From Candidatus Palauibacter denitrificans (GTDB taxonomy: Bacteria > Gemmatimonadota > Gemmatimonadetes > Palauibacterales > Palauibacteraceae): a DNA stretch of 52,130 nt. Below, piece by piece: positions 26,854 to 35,595 of this stretch. Below the pieces are notes generated by a model. It ran no database searches. It had not been told where the DNA came from and saw nothing but the letters and a program-made list of their open reading frames with translations. The stretch is from assembly GCA_009841015.1 (NCBI GenBank), contig VXMQ01000064.1, positions 1-52,130 of the forward strand, in the 5' to 3' direction. Position 1 is the first letter of the stretch; every line of letters starts with the position of its first letter. A program made the translations under genes and the position numbers.

Positions 26854-29577
26854 TTGAGCGACAATTCGGGCAACGGCACGGGCTTCGATTTCGAGATCAC
26901 GCTCGACGGCGAGAAGGTCGGCGTGCGTCGAGGCGAGAGCCTTTACGAGGTCTCCGAGCGGCACCGCAAGGAGATCCCGACGCTGTGCTACGATCCCCGC
27001 CTGGACGCCTTCGGCGCCTGCCGCCTCTGTATCGTGGAACTCGACGGCGCCCGCAATCCGGTCGCTTCCTGCACCATGCGGGCGGAGCCCGGGATGCGGA
27101 TCACGACCCGTTCCGCGCGGCTCGACATGCACCGCCGCGTGCTCATGGAGATGGTCGCCTCCGAGAACCGCGACACGGATGTCGACGCGCTCTCCGGATA
27201 CGCCTCGCAGGAGATGGCGGTCCTGCTCGACCGCTACGAGGCACGGACGGGCCGCTTCGCCGGGGCCAGGTCCGGCCGCAGCCGGCCGGACGACGACAAC
27301 CCCTTCATCCTCCGCGACTACGAGAACTGCATCTCCTGCTACCGCTGTGTGCGGGTCTGCGCGGAACAGGAGGGCGACTACGCGATCTCGGTCATGAACC
27401 GGGGGTTCGAGACGCAGATCACGACGGAGTTCGAAGGCCTGCTCGGGGACTCCGCGTGCACGTTCTGCGGACAGTGCATCCAGACCTGCCCGACCGGCGC
27501 CCTCGCCGACATCAAGGCGCTTGCGAACGCCGACGTGCCGGGCGAGACGAAGAAGACGCGGACCGTCTGCCCCTACTGCGGAGTCGGGTGTTCCGTCGAC
27601 CTGCTGTCGCGGGACGACAAGCTGATCGGCGTCCAGCCGGCGATGGATGGACCCGCCAATGAGGGCGCGCTCTGCGTCAAGGGACAGTTCGCCTTCGACT
27701 TCGTGCAGCACCCCGACCGGCTGGCCTACCCCATGGTGCGGGGTGAGGACGGCGAACTCCACGAAACCGACTGGGACACGGCCCTCGACCGCGCGGCGGC
27801 GGGGTTCACGGCGGCGGTGGAGAATCACGGCAGACACTCCGTGTACGGCGTCGCCTCTGGACGCGCGCCGCACGAGGCGGCCTACATGATGCAGCGGTTC
27901 ATCCGAGGCGCGTTCGGTACGAACCAGATCGACAACTGCAGCCGTGCCTGACACGCCCCCACGGTCGCCGGTCTGGCGGCCTCTATCGGACGGGGGGCGA
28001 TGTCGAATCCGCTCGCGGACATGGACAAGCCCGATGTGATCTTCTGCATCGGGACCAACATGACCGAGTGCCATCCCGTCGCGGCCACCCGCATCAAGCG
28101 CGCGGTGGCGCGGGGCGCCAAGCTCATCGTCGCGGATCCGAGGCGGATCGCGCTGGCCGAGATGGCCGACATCTACCTGCCGCTGAGGGTGGGATCGGAC
28201 GTCGCCCTGTTGCTCGGCATGGCCCACACGATCGCCCGCGAGGGGCTGATGGACGACGGTTTCGTGGCCGACCGCACGACGGAGGGCCGGGATTTCGTCG
28301 AGCACGTCCTGGAGTACCCGCCGGAATGGGCCGAATCCATCACCGGGGTGGACGCGAAGCTGATCGCGGAGGCGGCGCGCTGGTATGCGAAGGCCGACCG
28401 CGGAGCGATCTACTACACGCTCGGGATCACGGAGCACATCTGCGGCGTGGACAACGTGCAGAGCCTCTGCAATCTCGCCCTCATGACCGGAAACGTCGGC
28501 CGCGAGGGAACCGGGATCAATCCGATGCGCGGCCAGAACAACATCCAGGGCGCGGGAGACAGCGGGGCGCTGCCGAACAACTATCCCGGCTTCCAGGACG
28601 TACTCGACCCGGCGTACCAGGCGAAGTTCGCCGAGGCGTACGGCCGGGAAGTGGACCTGGAATTGGGGCCCACGAAGGTCACGGCGCTCGACATGTGCGG
28701 CGACCGGATCCGCGCGATGATCATCAACGGCGAGAACACCGTCGTCACGGACCCCGACCGGGAGCATTGCGAGCATGCGCTCAGGAGTCTCGACCACCTC
28801 GTCGTGATCGACATCTTCCTCACCGAGACGGCGCAGCTGGCGGATGTCGTGCTCCCGGCCACGGCCTGGGCGGAGACGGACGGCGTGTGTTCGAATACGG
28901 AGCGGCGCGTTCAGCGTCTGCGGAAGGCGGTGGATCCGCCGGGGGAGGCGAAGCCCGACTGGTGGTGCGTGTCCCGTATCGCGCAGCGCATGGGGTTGAA
29001 GGGCTTCGAGTTCGAGTCGGCGAAGCAGGTGTTCAACGAGCTCTGCTCGCTCTCGCCGATCTACGCCGGCCTGGACTGGGATCTCATCGAACACGGCGAG
29101 TACCACTGGCCGGTGCCGGAGCGGGGTCACCCCGGCACACCGATCCTCCACAAGGGCGAGTTCGAGAACGGGCGCGGGATCTTCCAGATGATCCGGTACC
29201 GGGACCCGGCGGAGACGATCTCGGAGGAATACCCGATCTGGCTTACGACCGGGCGCCGCCTGCCGGCCTATCACACCCGAACGCAGACCGGACGCTCGGC
29301 GGGGATCGAGTACCTGTTGTCGGAAGAGCGCCTCGAGATGCACCCGGCCGACGTGTCGAAGTGGGGTCTCGAGGATGGCGGCTGGGCGATGATGTCGAGC
29401 CCCCGCGGCCAGGTACGGATCAAGGTCGAGGCGAACGACCGGTCCCCTCCCGGGACCGTCTTCGCGTCATTCAGCTTCAACGACGTGCCGGTGAACTTTC
29501 TCACCGGAGGCGGCTACGACCCGATCACGCACACGGCCGAGTTGAAGGTGTGTCCCGTGAGGGTCGAACCCGTCTAG
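26854..29577 (+). CDS. Formate dehydrogenase catalytic subunit, selenocysteine-containing (TGA read as Sec)
   Basis: A 907-residue molybdenum or tungsten bis-MGD enzyme that oxidises formate to CO2 (or the reverse). An in-frame TGA at 27949-27951 (residue 366) lies exactly at the active-site position: NCSRA-Sec-HAPTVAGL, where homologues have Cys or Sec followed by the catalytic His. The same frame continues to 29577 with all conserved parts (MRGQNNIQG, ATAWAETDG, TTGRRLPAYHTR). The N-terminus is NuoG-like: a [2Fe-2S] domain (Cys 45, 56, 59, 73) and ferredoxin clusters CISCYRCVRVC and CTFCGQCIQTC, then CPYCGVGC. A SECIS hairpin follows the TGA. The TTG at 26854 is chosen because GGAGG lies 5 bases upstream. 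A gene finder will split this into two genes. Selenium-insertion genes are not in the window. Confidence 0.93.
27949..27981 (+). promoter_or_regulatory. Bacterial SECIS element after the Sec codon
   Basis: Immediately after the TGA (27949-27951) a 7-bp stem pairs GGUCGCC (27963-27969) with GGCGGCC (27975-27981), including one G-U pair. It is closed by the loop GGUCU (27970-27974). As I recall the E. coli fdhF SECIS, its apical loop is also GGUCU and lies 18 bases after the UGA, exactly as here. This RNA element binds SelB and directs selenocysteine insertion. Confidence 0.9.
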
Positions 29578-29607
29578 CGCCGCTGCCCGAAAGCCCGCGA
29601 GCCGACG

Positions 29608-31743
29608 CTAGCGGGTGGCCCCGCGGCTCCACGACTGGTCTCCGTACGCGACGATTCTTCCCTCGATCGCCGAGGCCATGCACGTCAACGGACTTGCCAG
29701 GTACACCTGTCCCGGACCGCTGCGGCCCGGGAAGTTCCGGTTTATGGAGCTGATCGTGACCTGATGCCTCGTCGTCGAGACGCCGGGCCCCGCGTTGATG
29801 CAGGCTCCGCAGCCAGGAGCGAGGACATCGAATCCCGCCTCCCGTAGCGCCCGGTCGTGGCCCTGTTCCCGGCTCCACGCCTCCACGTCGATGGACCCGT
29901 ACTGGGCATAGGCGCGGACGGACGCGGGCACGCGCTTCCCCGCCGCCACGGCCTCCCGCGCCACCGCGGCATACATCTCGAAGTCCGCCCGCTTCGCGCC
30001 GGTGCAGGACCCGACGAACACGGTGTCCAGACTCACGGCCCCTTCGAGGGCTGAGACGGGCACGCCGTTGCCGGGATCGCCCGGGGTCGCAACCATCGGT
30101 TCGATCCCGCTCGCGTCCATCTCGATCGTCGCCGCGTAGGCCGCCCCCGCGTCGCTGTACAGTCCGTCGCACAGCGCCCGGATCTCGTCCACCGCCACGC
30201 CGCGCCGCCCGGCAATCCACGCCACCGTCTTCGCGTCCGGGGCGATGATGCCGGTGAAGCCTCCGACCTCGGCCGCCATGTTCGTCAGCGTCGCGCGCTC
30301 ATCGATGGACAGCGCCTCCACGGCCTCTCCCGTGAATTCGATGATGCGCCCGATGGCCTCGCCGTTCTTGACCGTCGGGTGACGCAGCAGTTCGAGGATG
30401 AGGTCTTTCGCCACGACGCCGGGGGGCGGCTCGCCCGTGATGTTCACCCGGATCGACTCCGGCACCTCCAGCCGGACGTCGCGGGTCGCCCAGGCGTTCA
30501 CGATCGCGGACGTACCCACGCCGAACGCTACGCATCCCAGCGCACCCGAATGCGGGGTGTGCGAATCGCTGCCGATGATGATCTGGCCGGGGAGCGCGTA
30601 GCGGTCCTGCACCATGATGTGGCAGATCCCCTCGCTCCCCGTGCGGTCCGGCAGTTCGCCGTGCAGCCGCACGCCCTTCGCGGTGGCGAACTCCCGCTGG
30701 CGGTCGTGCAGCGCATGGGCCGCGTCGAGCAGACCGGCCGCCTTCCTCTCTTCCGTGATGACTTCGTCGAGGAACGCGAGGTGGTCCCGGAAGAAGACGA
30801 TGGACTCGGTATGGTTCAGCCCGGCATCGCCCGCGAAGTCCTCCCAGAACGTCGACGCCATGGGGGTCACGTATTCGTGGGAGAAGCGAAGGTCGGCCCG
30901 CAGGAAGCCGGTGTCGCCCGGTTGCACGGCCGGAACGCCCAACGCGCCGGAGGCTGCGTCGGTGACCCAGTGCCGGGCGATGATCTTCTCCGCGATCGTC
31001 TGCGGGCGGTCTGCCGGGGTCGTGATGCCGGGGAGCGCGACGAGTCCCTTCAGCCTTGCCACGGCGTAGTCGAGCAACCCGCCGTACTCGATGATGTCGC
31101 GCTGAATGCGCCCCGCGTCTCCGATGAACGCGTCGAGCGGGATTTCCTCCCCGCGCCGGATCTTGTCGATGAGGGAGAAGTCCGTCGACGCGAGGAGGCC
31201 GATGTTCGCGCAATTCTCCCCGTAGATGCGCTCGATGTTCTCCCCGATGACGACGCGGAGGCCCGCGGCGCGCTCGGCATACGGCGAAGCTTCCCGGCTC
31301 GACCCCTTCCCTCGCCTCTTCCCGGACACGGAGCACACGAAGCCGCCCCCTCGGATGTCGTTGCGGCCGATCGGGCGCTCTTCCCCGCACAGGAGGCCCA
31401 CATAGGGGTATTCCCCCAGCTTCTCGTCGAAGTGGTAACAAACCCAGCCGGGCGTGATCTCATCGGTCGAAATGTCATCGCGCAGAGGGATCGACGGATC
31501 CCAGTCGAGGTCCTCCCCCGCGAGTTGGCGGCGGATGAGGTCCGGATCTTCGGTAAGGAAGAGGATTCGGCCCTTGAAGCGCACGGTCGGCGGACGCCGG
31601 GCGACCTCGGTCCCGAGCAGATGTTCCAGCATGTTGTACTCCCGCCCTGACCGGGCCAGAAGATCGGGATGAGGAGGGCGCCGTTCCGAGTACCCACCCG
31701 GCGCCTGGATCATGATATTGGTCCGGTGCGTGTCGAACGTCAT
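29608..31743 (-). CDS. Aconitase-family hydratase with N-terminal swivel domain
   Basis: A 711-residue [4Fe-4S] hydro-lyase. The order is unusual: the swivel (LeuD-like) domain comes first, at about residues 45-190 (RDDISTDEITPG, then GKRRGKGSSREASPYAERAA and NCANIGLLAS). The catalytic LeuC-like part follows from about 215 (TIAEKIIARHWV, GSDSHTPHSGALGC, VGSCTGAKRADFE, CGACINAGPGVSTT), carrying the three cluster Cys. Swivel-first order is known from AcnB, but the AcnB HEAT-like domain is absent. The most likely reaction is citrate/isocitrate conversion, supported by icd and sdh in the window; homoaconitate, 2-methylaconitate or isopropylmalate are alternatives. The start at 31743 is a choice without a strong ribosome site; an ATG at 31713 is possible. 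Confidence 0.8.
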   Translation of the reverse strand: MTFDTHRTNIMIQAPGGYSERRPPHPDLLARSGREYNMLEHLLGTEVARRPPTVRFKGRILFLTEDPDLIRRQLAGEDLDWDPSIPLRDDISTDEITPGWVCYHFDEKLGEYPYVGLLCGEERPIGRNDIRGGGFVCSVSGKRRGKGSSREASPYAERAAGLRVVIGENIERIYGENCANIGLLASTDFSLIDKIRRGEEIPLDAFIGDAGRIQRDIIEYGGLLDYAVARLKGLVALPGITTPADRPQTIAEKIIARHWVTDAASGALGVPAVQPGDTGFLRADLRFSHEYVTPMASTFWEDFAGDAGLNHTESIVFFRDHLAFLDEVITEERKAAGLLDAAHALHDRQREFATAKGVRLHGELPDRTGSEGICHIMVQDRYALPGQIIIGSDSHTPHSGALGCVAFGVGTSAIVNAWATRDVRLEVPESIRVNITGEPPPGVVAKDLILELLRHPTVKNGEAIGRIIEFTGEAVEALSIDERATLTNMAAEVGGFTGIIAPDAKTVAWIAGRRGVAVDEIRALCDGLYSDAGAAYAATIEMDASGIEPMVATPGDPGNGVPVSALEGAVSLDTVFVGSCTGAKRADFEMYAAVAREAVAAGKRVPASVRAYAQYGSIDVEAWSREQGHDRALREAGFDVLAPGCGACINAGPGVSTTRHQVTISSINRNFPGRSGPGQVYLASPLTCMASAIEGRIVAYGDQSWSRGATR

Positions 31744-31795
31744 CCGGGGGATGTTCAGGTGAAGCGCGCTCCGGCGCCAGTCGGGAGGTGAAGTC

Positions 31796-32707
31796 ATGCA
31801 ACGGATTCTCGTCGCGGGGGGAACAGGCTTCCTCGGGCGTGCCTTCGTCCGGGGGCTGCACGGTCGCGGAGCGCGGGTTGCGGTGCTGACCCGGAACCCC
31901 GCCGGCGCGGGGGGCCTCGGGCTCCCGGCCGAATACGTCCAGGGAGATGTGCGGCGGCCCGACACACTCGCACGGGCGATGGACGCCGTGGACGCGGCCA
32001 TCCTCTCCGTCCAGTTCCCGGGCTATCCGGTGGAGGCGCCCGCGCGCGGCCGGACGTTCATGGAGGTCGACGCCCACGGCACCGCCGCCCTCGTCGAGGC
32101 CGCGGCGGAGGCGGGCGTGCGCAAACTCGTTTACCTGTCCGGGGTCGGGGCCGACCCTGGCTCCGCGCGTACCTGGTATCGCGCCAAGGGGCTGGCGGAG
32201 GCATCCGTGCGGAACTCGGGCCTCGACCACGTGATCGTTCGACCCTCATGGGTCTACGGGCCGGAAGACCGGAGCCTGAACCGCTTCATCGCGGTCATTC
32301 GCCGGATTCCGTTCGTTTTTCCGCAACTGGGGGACGGCTCCGGGCGGATCACGCCGATACATGTGGATGATCTGTCGGCGCTCGTGTGCGAGGCGACGCT
32401 GGGCTCGGCGGGAGACGGGCTCACTCTGGAGGCGGGTGGCCCGGATGTGCTGTCGCTGGACGACGTCGTCAGGACGGCCATGGCGGCGCTCGGACGGCGC
32501 CGGGCGATTCTACACATCCCGGAAGGTCTTGTTAAACTCGCCGCGGCCTGGGCGGAGCGTCTCCCCGGCCAGATCCTTTCGCGCGACGCCGTCGACTTCG
32601 CAACCCAGGATGGGATCGCCGATTCCGACCTGGCCCGCCACCGCTTTCCGGTCTTTCGTCCGCGCGACCTCGCGACGGGATTGGCGGCGTACGTCTCCCG
32701 TGCCTGA
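31796..32707 (+). CDS. NAD(P)-binding atypical SDR (NDUFA9-like)
   Basis: A 303-residue Rossmann protein with the N-terminal motif VAGGTGFLGRAF. A conserved LVYLSGVGADPGS follows, then WYRAKGLAEASVRNSGL (Tyr-x3-Lys lies in WYRAKG) and VRPSWVYGPEDRSLN. It belongs to the atypical SDRs related to the complex I subunit NDUFA9 and to NmrA-like sensors; substrate unknown. The ATG at 31796 has GGGAGGTG 6 bases upstream. It is divergent from the aconitase gene with only 52 bases between starts, which must hold the promoter of at least one of them. The following gene is 244 bases downstream. Confidence 0.85.
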   Translation: MQRILVAGGTGFLGRAFVRGLHGRGARVAVLTRNPAGAGGLGLPAEYVQGDVRRPDTLARAMDAVDAAILSVQFPGYPVEAPARGRTFMEVDAHGTAALVEAAAEAGVRKLVYLSGVGADPGSARTWYRAKGLAEASVRNSGLDHVIVRPSWVYGPEDRSLNRFIAVIRRIPFVFPQLGDGSGRITPIHVDDLSALVCEATLGSAGDGLTLEAGGPDVLSLDDVVRTAMAALGRRRAILHIPEGLVKLAAAWAERLPGQILSRDAVDFATQDGIADSDLARHRFPVFRPRDLATGLAAYVSRA

Positions 32708-32791
32708 ACCGCGGATCTTCGCGTATTCGGGAGCCTGATCGGCCTCCCCGGAACGAGGTTTCCGTACGCACCCGAGCACGCGCCGTATCTC

Positions 32792-32821
32792 TTGCATATC
32801 ATTCGACATCGGGCTTAGCTT
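32792..32821 (+). promoter_or_regulatory. Possible promoter upstream of the envelope protein pair
   Basis: TTGCAT (32792-32797), 18 bases, TAGCTT (32816-32821). The -10 matches weakly, but it shares the TAGnnT form of the better promoters in this window. It lies in the 244-base gap before the barrel gene and would leave a leader of about 125 bases. Confidence 0.3.
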
Positions 32822-32951
32822 GCATCGATTTTTCCGGCGACATCGGAGGCCGGGTGCCGCTGGTTGCAGTTGGACGTTCGTGCGTGGTTTGCGTGGTGAA
32901 TCAGACAGCCCGCGCGTTCCTCGGCAGCCTCATAACTCGCAGGAGGTCGAT

Positions 32952-33623
32952 ATGAAGGATGTGTTCAGAAAGCTGGTGTTGGTGGTTGGCGCGATGGCTG
33001 CGTTCGCTTTTCTGCCGACCCGGGCGGAGGCCCAGAGTCCCTATTCTCCGATGTTCTGGTCGTTCGAGGGCGGAGTGGGGATGGCCATGCCGATGGGCGA
33101 GATCGCCGATGCCGCCGAGGCGGGTCCGTCTTTCTCGGGCGCGGCGTCCTACTTCCTGCGTCCGCGTCTGGCGCTGCGGGTCGAGGGCGCTCTCGACATG
33201 CTCGGCACAAAGGGTGCGATCGACCCGAACTTCCAGATCTTCCATCTGACGGGCGGGATCGAGTATCACCTCACGGATCCGATGGGAAGCGCGACCGTCG
33301 CGGTCGATTTCGGCCTGGGCGCCTCGACGCTCGATTCGGACGCGTTCCTGCTGCAGAACCATCCCATGCCGGGACTCCATACGGTGGCCCTGGTCAACGG
33401 GTCGTATTTCTCCGGCAACGCCGGGATCAAGGCGGGGCTCAACTTCGCTCGCCATGCGGATACGGGAGTCCCGATGGTCACGCTCTTCGCGCAGGCCGAC
33501 CTCCGTTACGTCATGACGGACGAGGAAGAGACGCACGTGTATGGCGAACTCAACAATGTGCACGGGTTCAGCTCCATAATGGAAATCCCGCTTTCGGTTG
33601 GCCTCCGGGTCAACTTCCCATGA
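32952..33623 (+). CDS. Outer-membrane beta-barrel protein
   Basis: A 223-residue protein with a signal peptide (MKDVFRKLVLVVGAMAAFAF, cleaved after AEAQ) and a small barrel of the OmpA/OmpW-like outer-membrane type. There are about eight amphipathic strands (FWSFEGGVGMAMPMGEI, AASYFLRPRLALRVEGALDM and others). The C-terminus VGLRVNFP lacks a final aromatic residue. The ATG at 32952 has AGGAGG 5 bases upstream, one of the best ribosome sites in the window. The OmpA-type lipoprotein gene follows 25 bases later, so the two are co-transcribed and end at the strong terminator at 34340. A structural role in the outer membrane is likely; no substrate is evident. Confidence 0.8.
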   Translation: MKDVFRKLVLVVGAMAAFAFLPTRAEAQSPYSPMFWSFEGGVGMAMPMGEIADAAEAGPSFSGAASYFLRPRLALRVEGALDMLGTKGAIDPNFQIFHLTGGIEYHLTDPMGSATVAVDFGLGASTLDSDAFLLQNHPMPGLHTVALVNGSYFSGNAGIKAGLNFARHADTGVPMVTLFAQADLRYVMTDEEETHVYGELNNVHGFSSIMEIPLSVGLRVNFP

Positions 33624-33648
33624 GTCGAAAAAAGGAGGAGTAGTCAGG

Positions 33649-34287
33649 ATGCGCCAGAACAGGGTGTGGGTGCCGATGGTTGTGGTGACTCTAGCCTTCC
33701 TGTCTGCGGGTTGCATGCAGCTCGTGCGCCAGTGGGAACTCGATCGCGTCATGGAGCCCGTCAACGGGCAACTTGCGGATCATGACGCCCGCATTTCCGC
33801 GAATGCGGCCGCGGTAGAGGCGCTCCAGGGCGATATAGAGGAACTGCGGAGCGGGCTCGATCGCCTGCGGCAGGAGTTCGGAGGCCATGTCAGCGACGAC
33901 GACATGCACGGGGCGGGACTCGCCGTTTCCCTTCCGGTGCATTTCGACTTCAACAGCTCCGAAGTGCGGGCCGTCGACCGCCCGATTCTCGACGCGTTCG
34001 CAGCCACGATCCTGGGATCCTTCTCCCAGGCCCGGGTCACCGTTGAAGGCTCTGCCGACAGTGCCGGATCCGAGGCGTACAACATGAGGTTGTCCCAGGA
34101 GCGCGCTGAGAGCGTGAAGAATTATCTCGTGCAGACCGCAGGGATGAACGCCGATAACATCGGCGTTGCGGCCATGGGTGAGTCGCGCCTCGTGAACCAG
34201 AACACCGGGGTAGAAGATCGTCAGACCGGGATCGAGAACCGGCGTGCGACGTTTGTCGTCGAGTGGGCCGGATCGGGCTCGAACTAG
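33649..34287 (+). CDS. OmpA-family peptidoglycan-binding lipoprotein
   Basis: A 212-residue lipoprotein. The signal ends in the lipobox LSAGC with the acylated Cys at residue 22. A coiled-coil stretch at about 35-78 (heptads around AAAVEALQGDIEELRSGLDR) is followed by an OmpA C-terminal domain. That domain has FDFNSSEVR at its start, VTVEGSADSAG with the peptidoglycan-binding Asp, and LSQERAESVKNYL, as in Pal. It anchors the outer membrane to the cell wall. The ATG at 33649 has AAAGGAGGAG upstream. It forms an operon with the barrel gene, ending at the terminator at 34340. Confidence 0.88.
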   Translation: MRQNRVWVPMVVVTLAFLSAGCMQLVRQWELDRVMEPVNGQLADHDARISANAAAVEALQGDIEELRSGLDRLRQEFGGHVSDDDMHGAGLAVSLPVHFDFNSSEVRAVDRPILDAFAATILGSFSQARVTVEGSADSAGSEAYNMRLSQERAESVKNYLVQTAGMNADNIGVAAMGESRLVNQNTGVEDRQTGIENRRATFVVEWAGSGSN

Positions 34288-34339
34288 TGTCCTGAGTTGC
34301 GCTTGATGGCCAAGCGCCTGATGGCCAGATTGGAGCCAG

Positions 34340-34370
34340 GCTCCCGGGTTTCGGCCCGGGAGCTTTTTTT
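34340..34370 (+). terminator. Strong rho-independent terminator
   Basis: GCTCCCGGG (34340-34348) pairs perfectly with CCCGGGAGC (34355-34363) around TTTCGG, followed by seven T (34364-34370). It lies 53 bases after the lipoprotein stop and is the clearest intrinsic terminator in the window. Confidence 0.93.
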
Positions 34371-34454
34371 GCCGCGTCGCCTGCCCAGGACCCCGTGGCA
34401 AACCCCCGTTGCGTTCGAGCGCCGCTACGTTTCACAACCTCCAGAGGGGACCTG

Positions 34455-35540
34455 ATGGCGGCGAGCGCCGGGTCCGAAGGGTATCGTGCCGCCGTCGAGC
34501 GCGTCGGACTGTTCTCCGACTTTCGCCGCGCTGTGGTCGCCGTATCGGGTCCGGGGGCGTTACGAGTCTTGAACGGCCTCGCCTCGAACGATGTGAAGGA
34601 TGTCCCGGTGGGGCGGGGCGTCTATTCCTTCTTCCTGGACCGCCGCGGCCGCGTCGTCGCCGACCTGCGGCTTCTGCCTGTGGCGGGTTTCGAGCGCGAC
34701 GCCGGGGACGCGGGAACGCAAACCCTCTGGCTGGACGCGCCGGGCGATGCCCTGCCCGCTCTGATGAATCACCTTCGGAAGTACGTGCCTCCGATGTTTG
34801 CCGGGCACCGTGAGACGGGCGTTGCCGTGCATGCGCTCATCGGACCGCGGGCCGCCGAGGCGCTCGAACACTGGGAAGCGGGTGCGGGAGTCTCGTTTGT
34901 GCGGCGCCCTGGCGAACTCGCCCCTCTCGAAGCGACAACCGTCCGTATCGGCGGCCCTCTCGCCCTCGTGGTTTGCCGGGAAGAGATCGAGGGGGCCGGG
35001 TTCGACCTGTATGTCGATCACGCCGACGGAACTCGCGACGCGGAACGGCTTTCAAGCCAGTTGGAAAGCGCCGTCGCGCGGGCGGGTGGAGCCGCCGCCG
35101 TCCGCGGAGACTGGGAGATCCTGCGGCTGGAGCGAGGGTTGCCGGTCTTCGGCTCCGAACTGGGCGCGGAGCGGCTGGCCCAGGAGGCCGGCCAGGATGA
35201 CCGGGCGATCAGCTTTGCCAAAGGGTGCTTCACCGGCCAGGAGGTCGTCGCTCGCATCCATTACCGGGGCCATGTGAACCGTCACCTGAGAGGGCTTCGC
35301 TGGACCCCGAACGCCCACCACCAGGCACGCGACCTCGTGGGCGCCGAACTTCGAACGCCGTCAGAAACCCGTGGCGCGAAGCCGGTCGGCCTCATCACTT
35401 CCGCGACTCGTTCTCCGCGTTTCGGGCCCATCGGCCTGGGCTACGTCCGCCGCGAGGTCGCCCCCGGCGCGGTGCTGGAGTCGACGGACCATCCCGGGGT
35501 CGTGCTGCACGTCGCAGATTTGCCCTTTACACAAAAGTAA
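34455..35540 (+). CDS. ygfZ: YgfZ/GcvT-family folate-binding Fe-S cluster repair protein
   Basis: A 361-residue protein of the aminomethyltransferase fold. It carries the YgfZ signature KGCFTGQEVVARIHYRGHVN with the conserved Cys, an N-terminal VSGPGALRVLNGLASNDV, and the C-terminal beta-barrel (GPIGLGYVRREV). YgfZ uses tetrahydrofolate to help assemble or repair Fe-S clusters in enzymes such as lipoate synthase and succinate dehydrogenase. The ATG at 34455 has GAGGGGA upstream. The E1-beta gene starts 55 bases downstream, so a lipoyl-enzyme/Fe-S operon is likely; the lipoylated E2 and Fe-S containing SdhB follow. Confidence 0.88.
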   Translation: MAASAGSEGYRAAVERVGLFSDFRRAVVAVSGPGALRVLNGLASNDVKDVPVGRGVYSFFLDRRGRVVADLRLLPVAGFERDAGDAGTQTLWLDAPGDALPALMNHLRKYVPPMFAGHRETGVAVHALIGPRAAEALEHWEAGAGVSFVRRPGELAPLEATTVRIGGPLALVVCREEIEGAGFDLYVDHADGTRDAERLSSQLESAVARAGGAAAVRGDWEILRLERGLPVFGSELGAERLAQEAGQDDRAISFAKGCFTGQEVVARIHYRGHVNRHLRGLRWTPNAHHQARDLVGAELRTPSETRGAKPVGLITSATRSPRFGPIGLGYVRREVAPGAVLESTDHPGVVLHVADLPFTQK

Positions 35541-35595
35541 AGCGCAGCTCGCGAGGCGTTGCCGGTGCGGACTGCACGCGGTTATTCTTGGCGTC

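Noticed and set aside
27949..27951. TGA in the formate dehydrogenase gene as an ordinary nonsense mutation
   Set aside because: It falls exactly on the Sec/Cys active-site codon, homology continues without shift, and the following 30 bases fold as a SECIS; a random stop would not do this.
26710..29343. A very long open frame (877 codons) on the minus strand across the formate dehydrogenase gene
   Set aside because: It mirrors the high-GC codon structure of the real gene on the plus strand; the translated sequence is Arg/Val/Asp-rich without any family motif.
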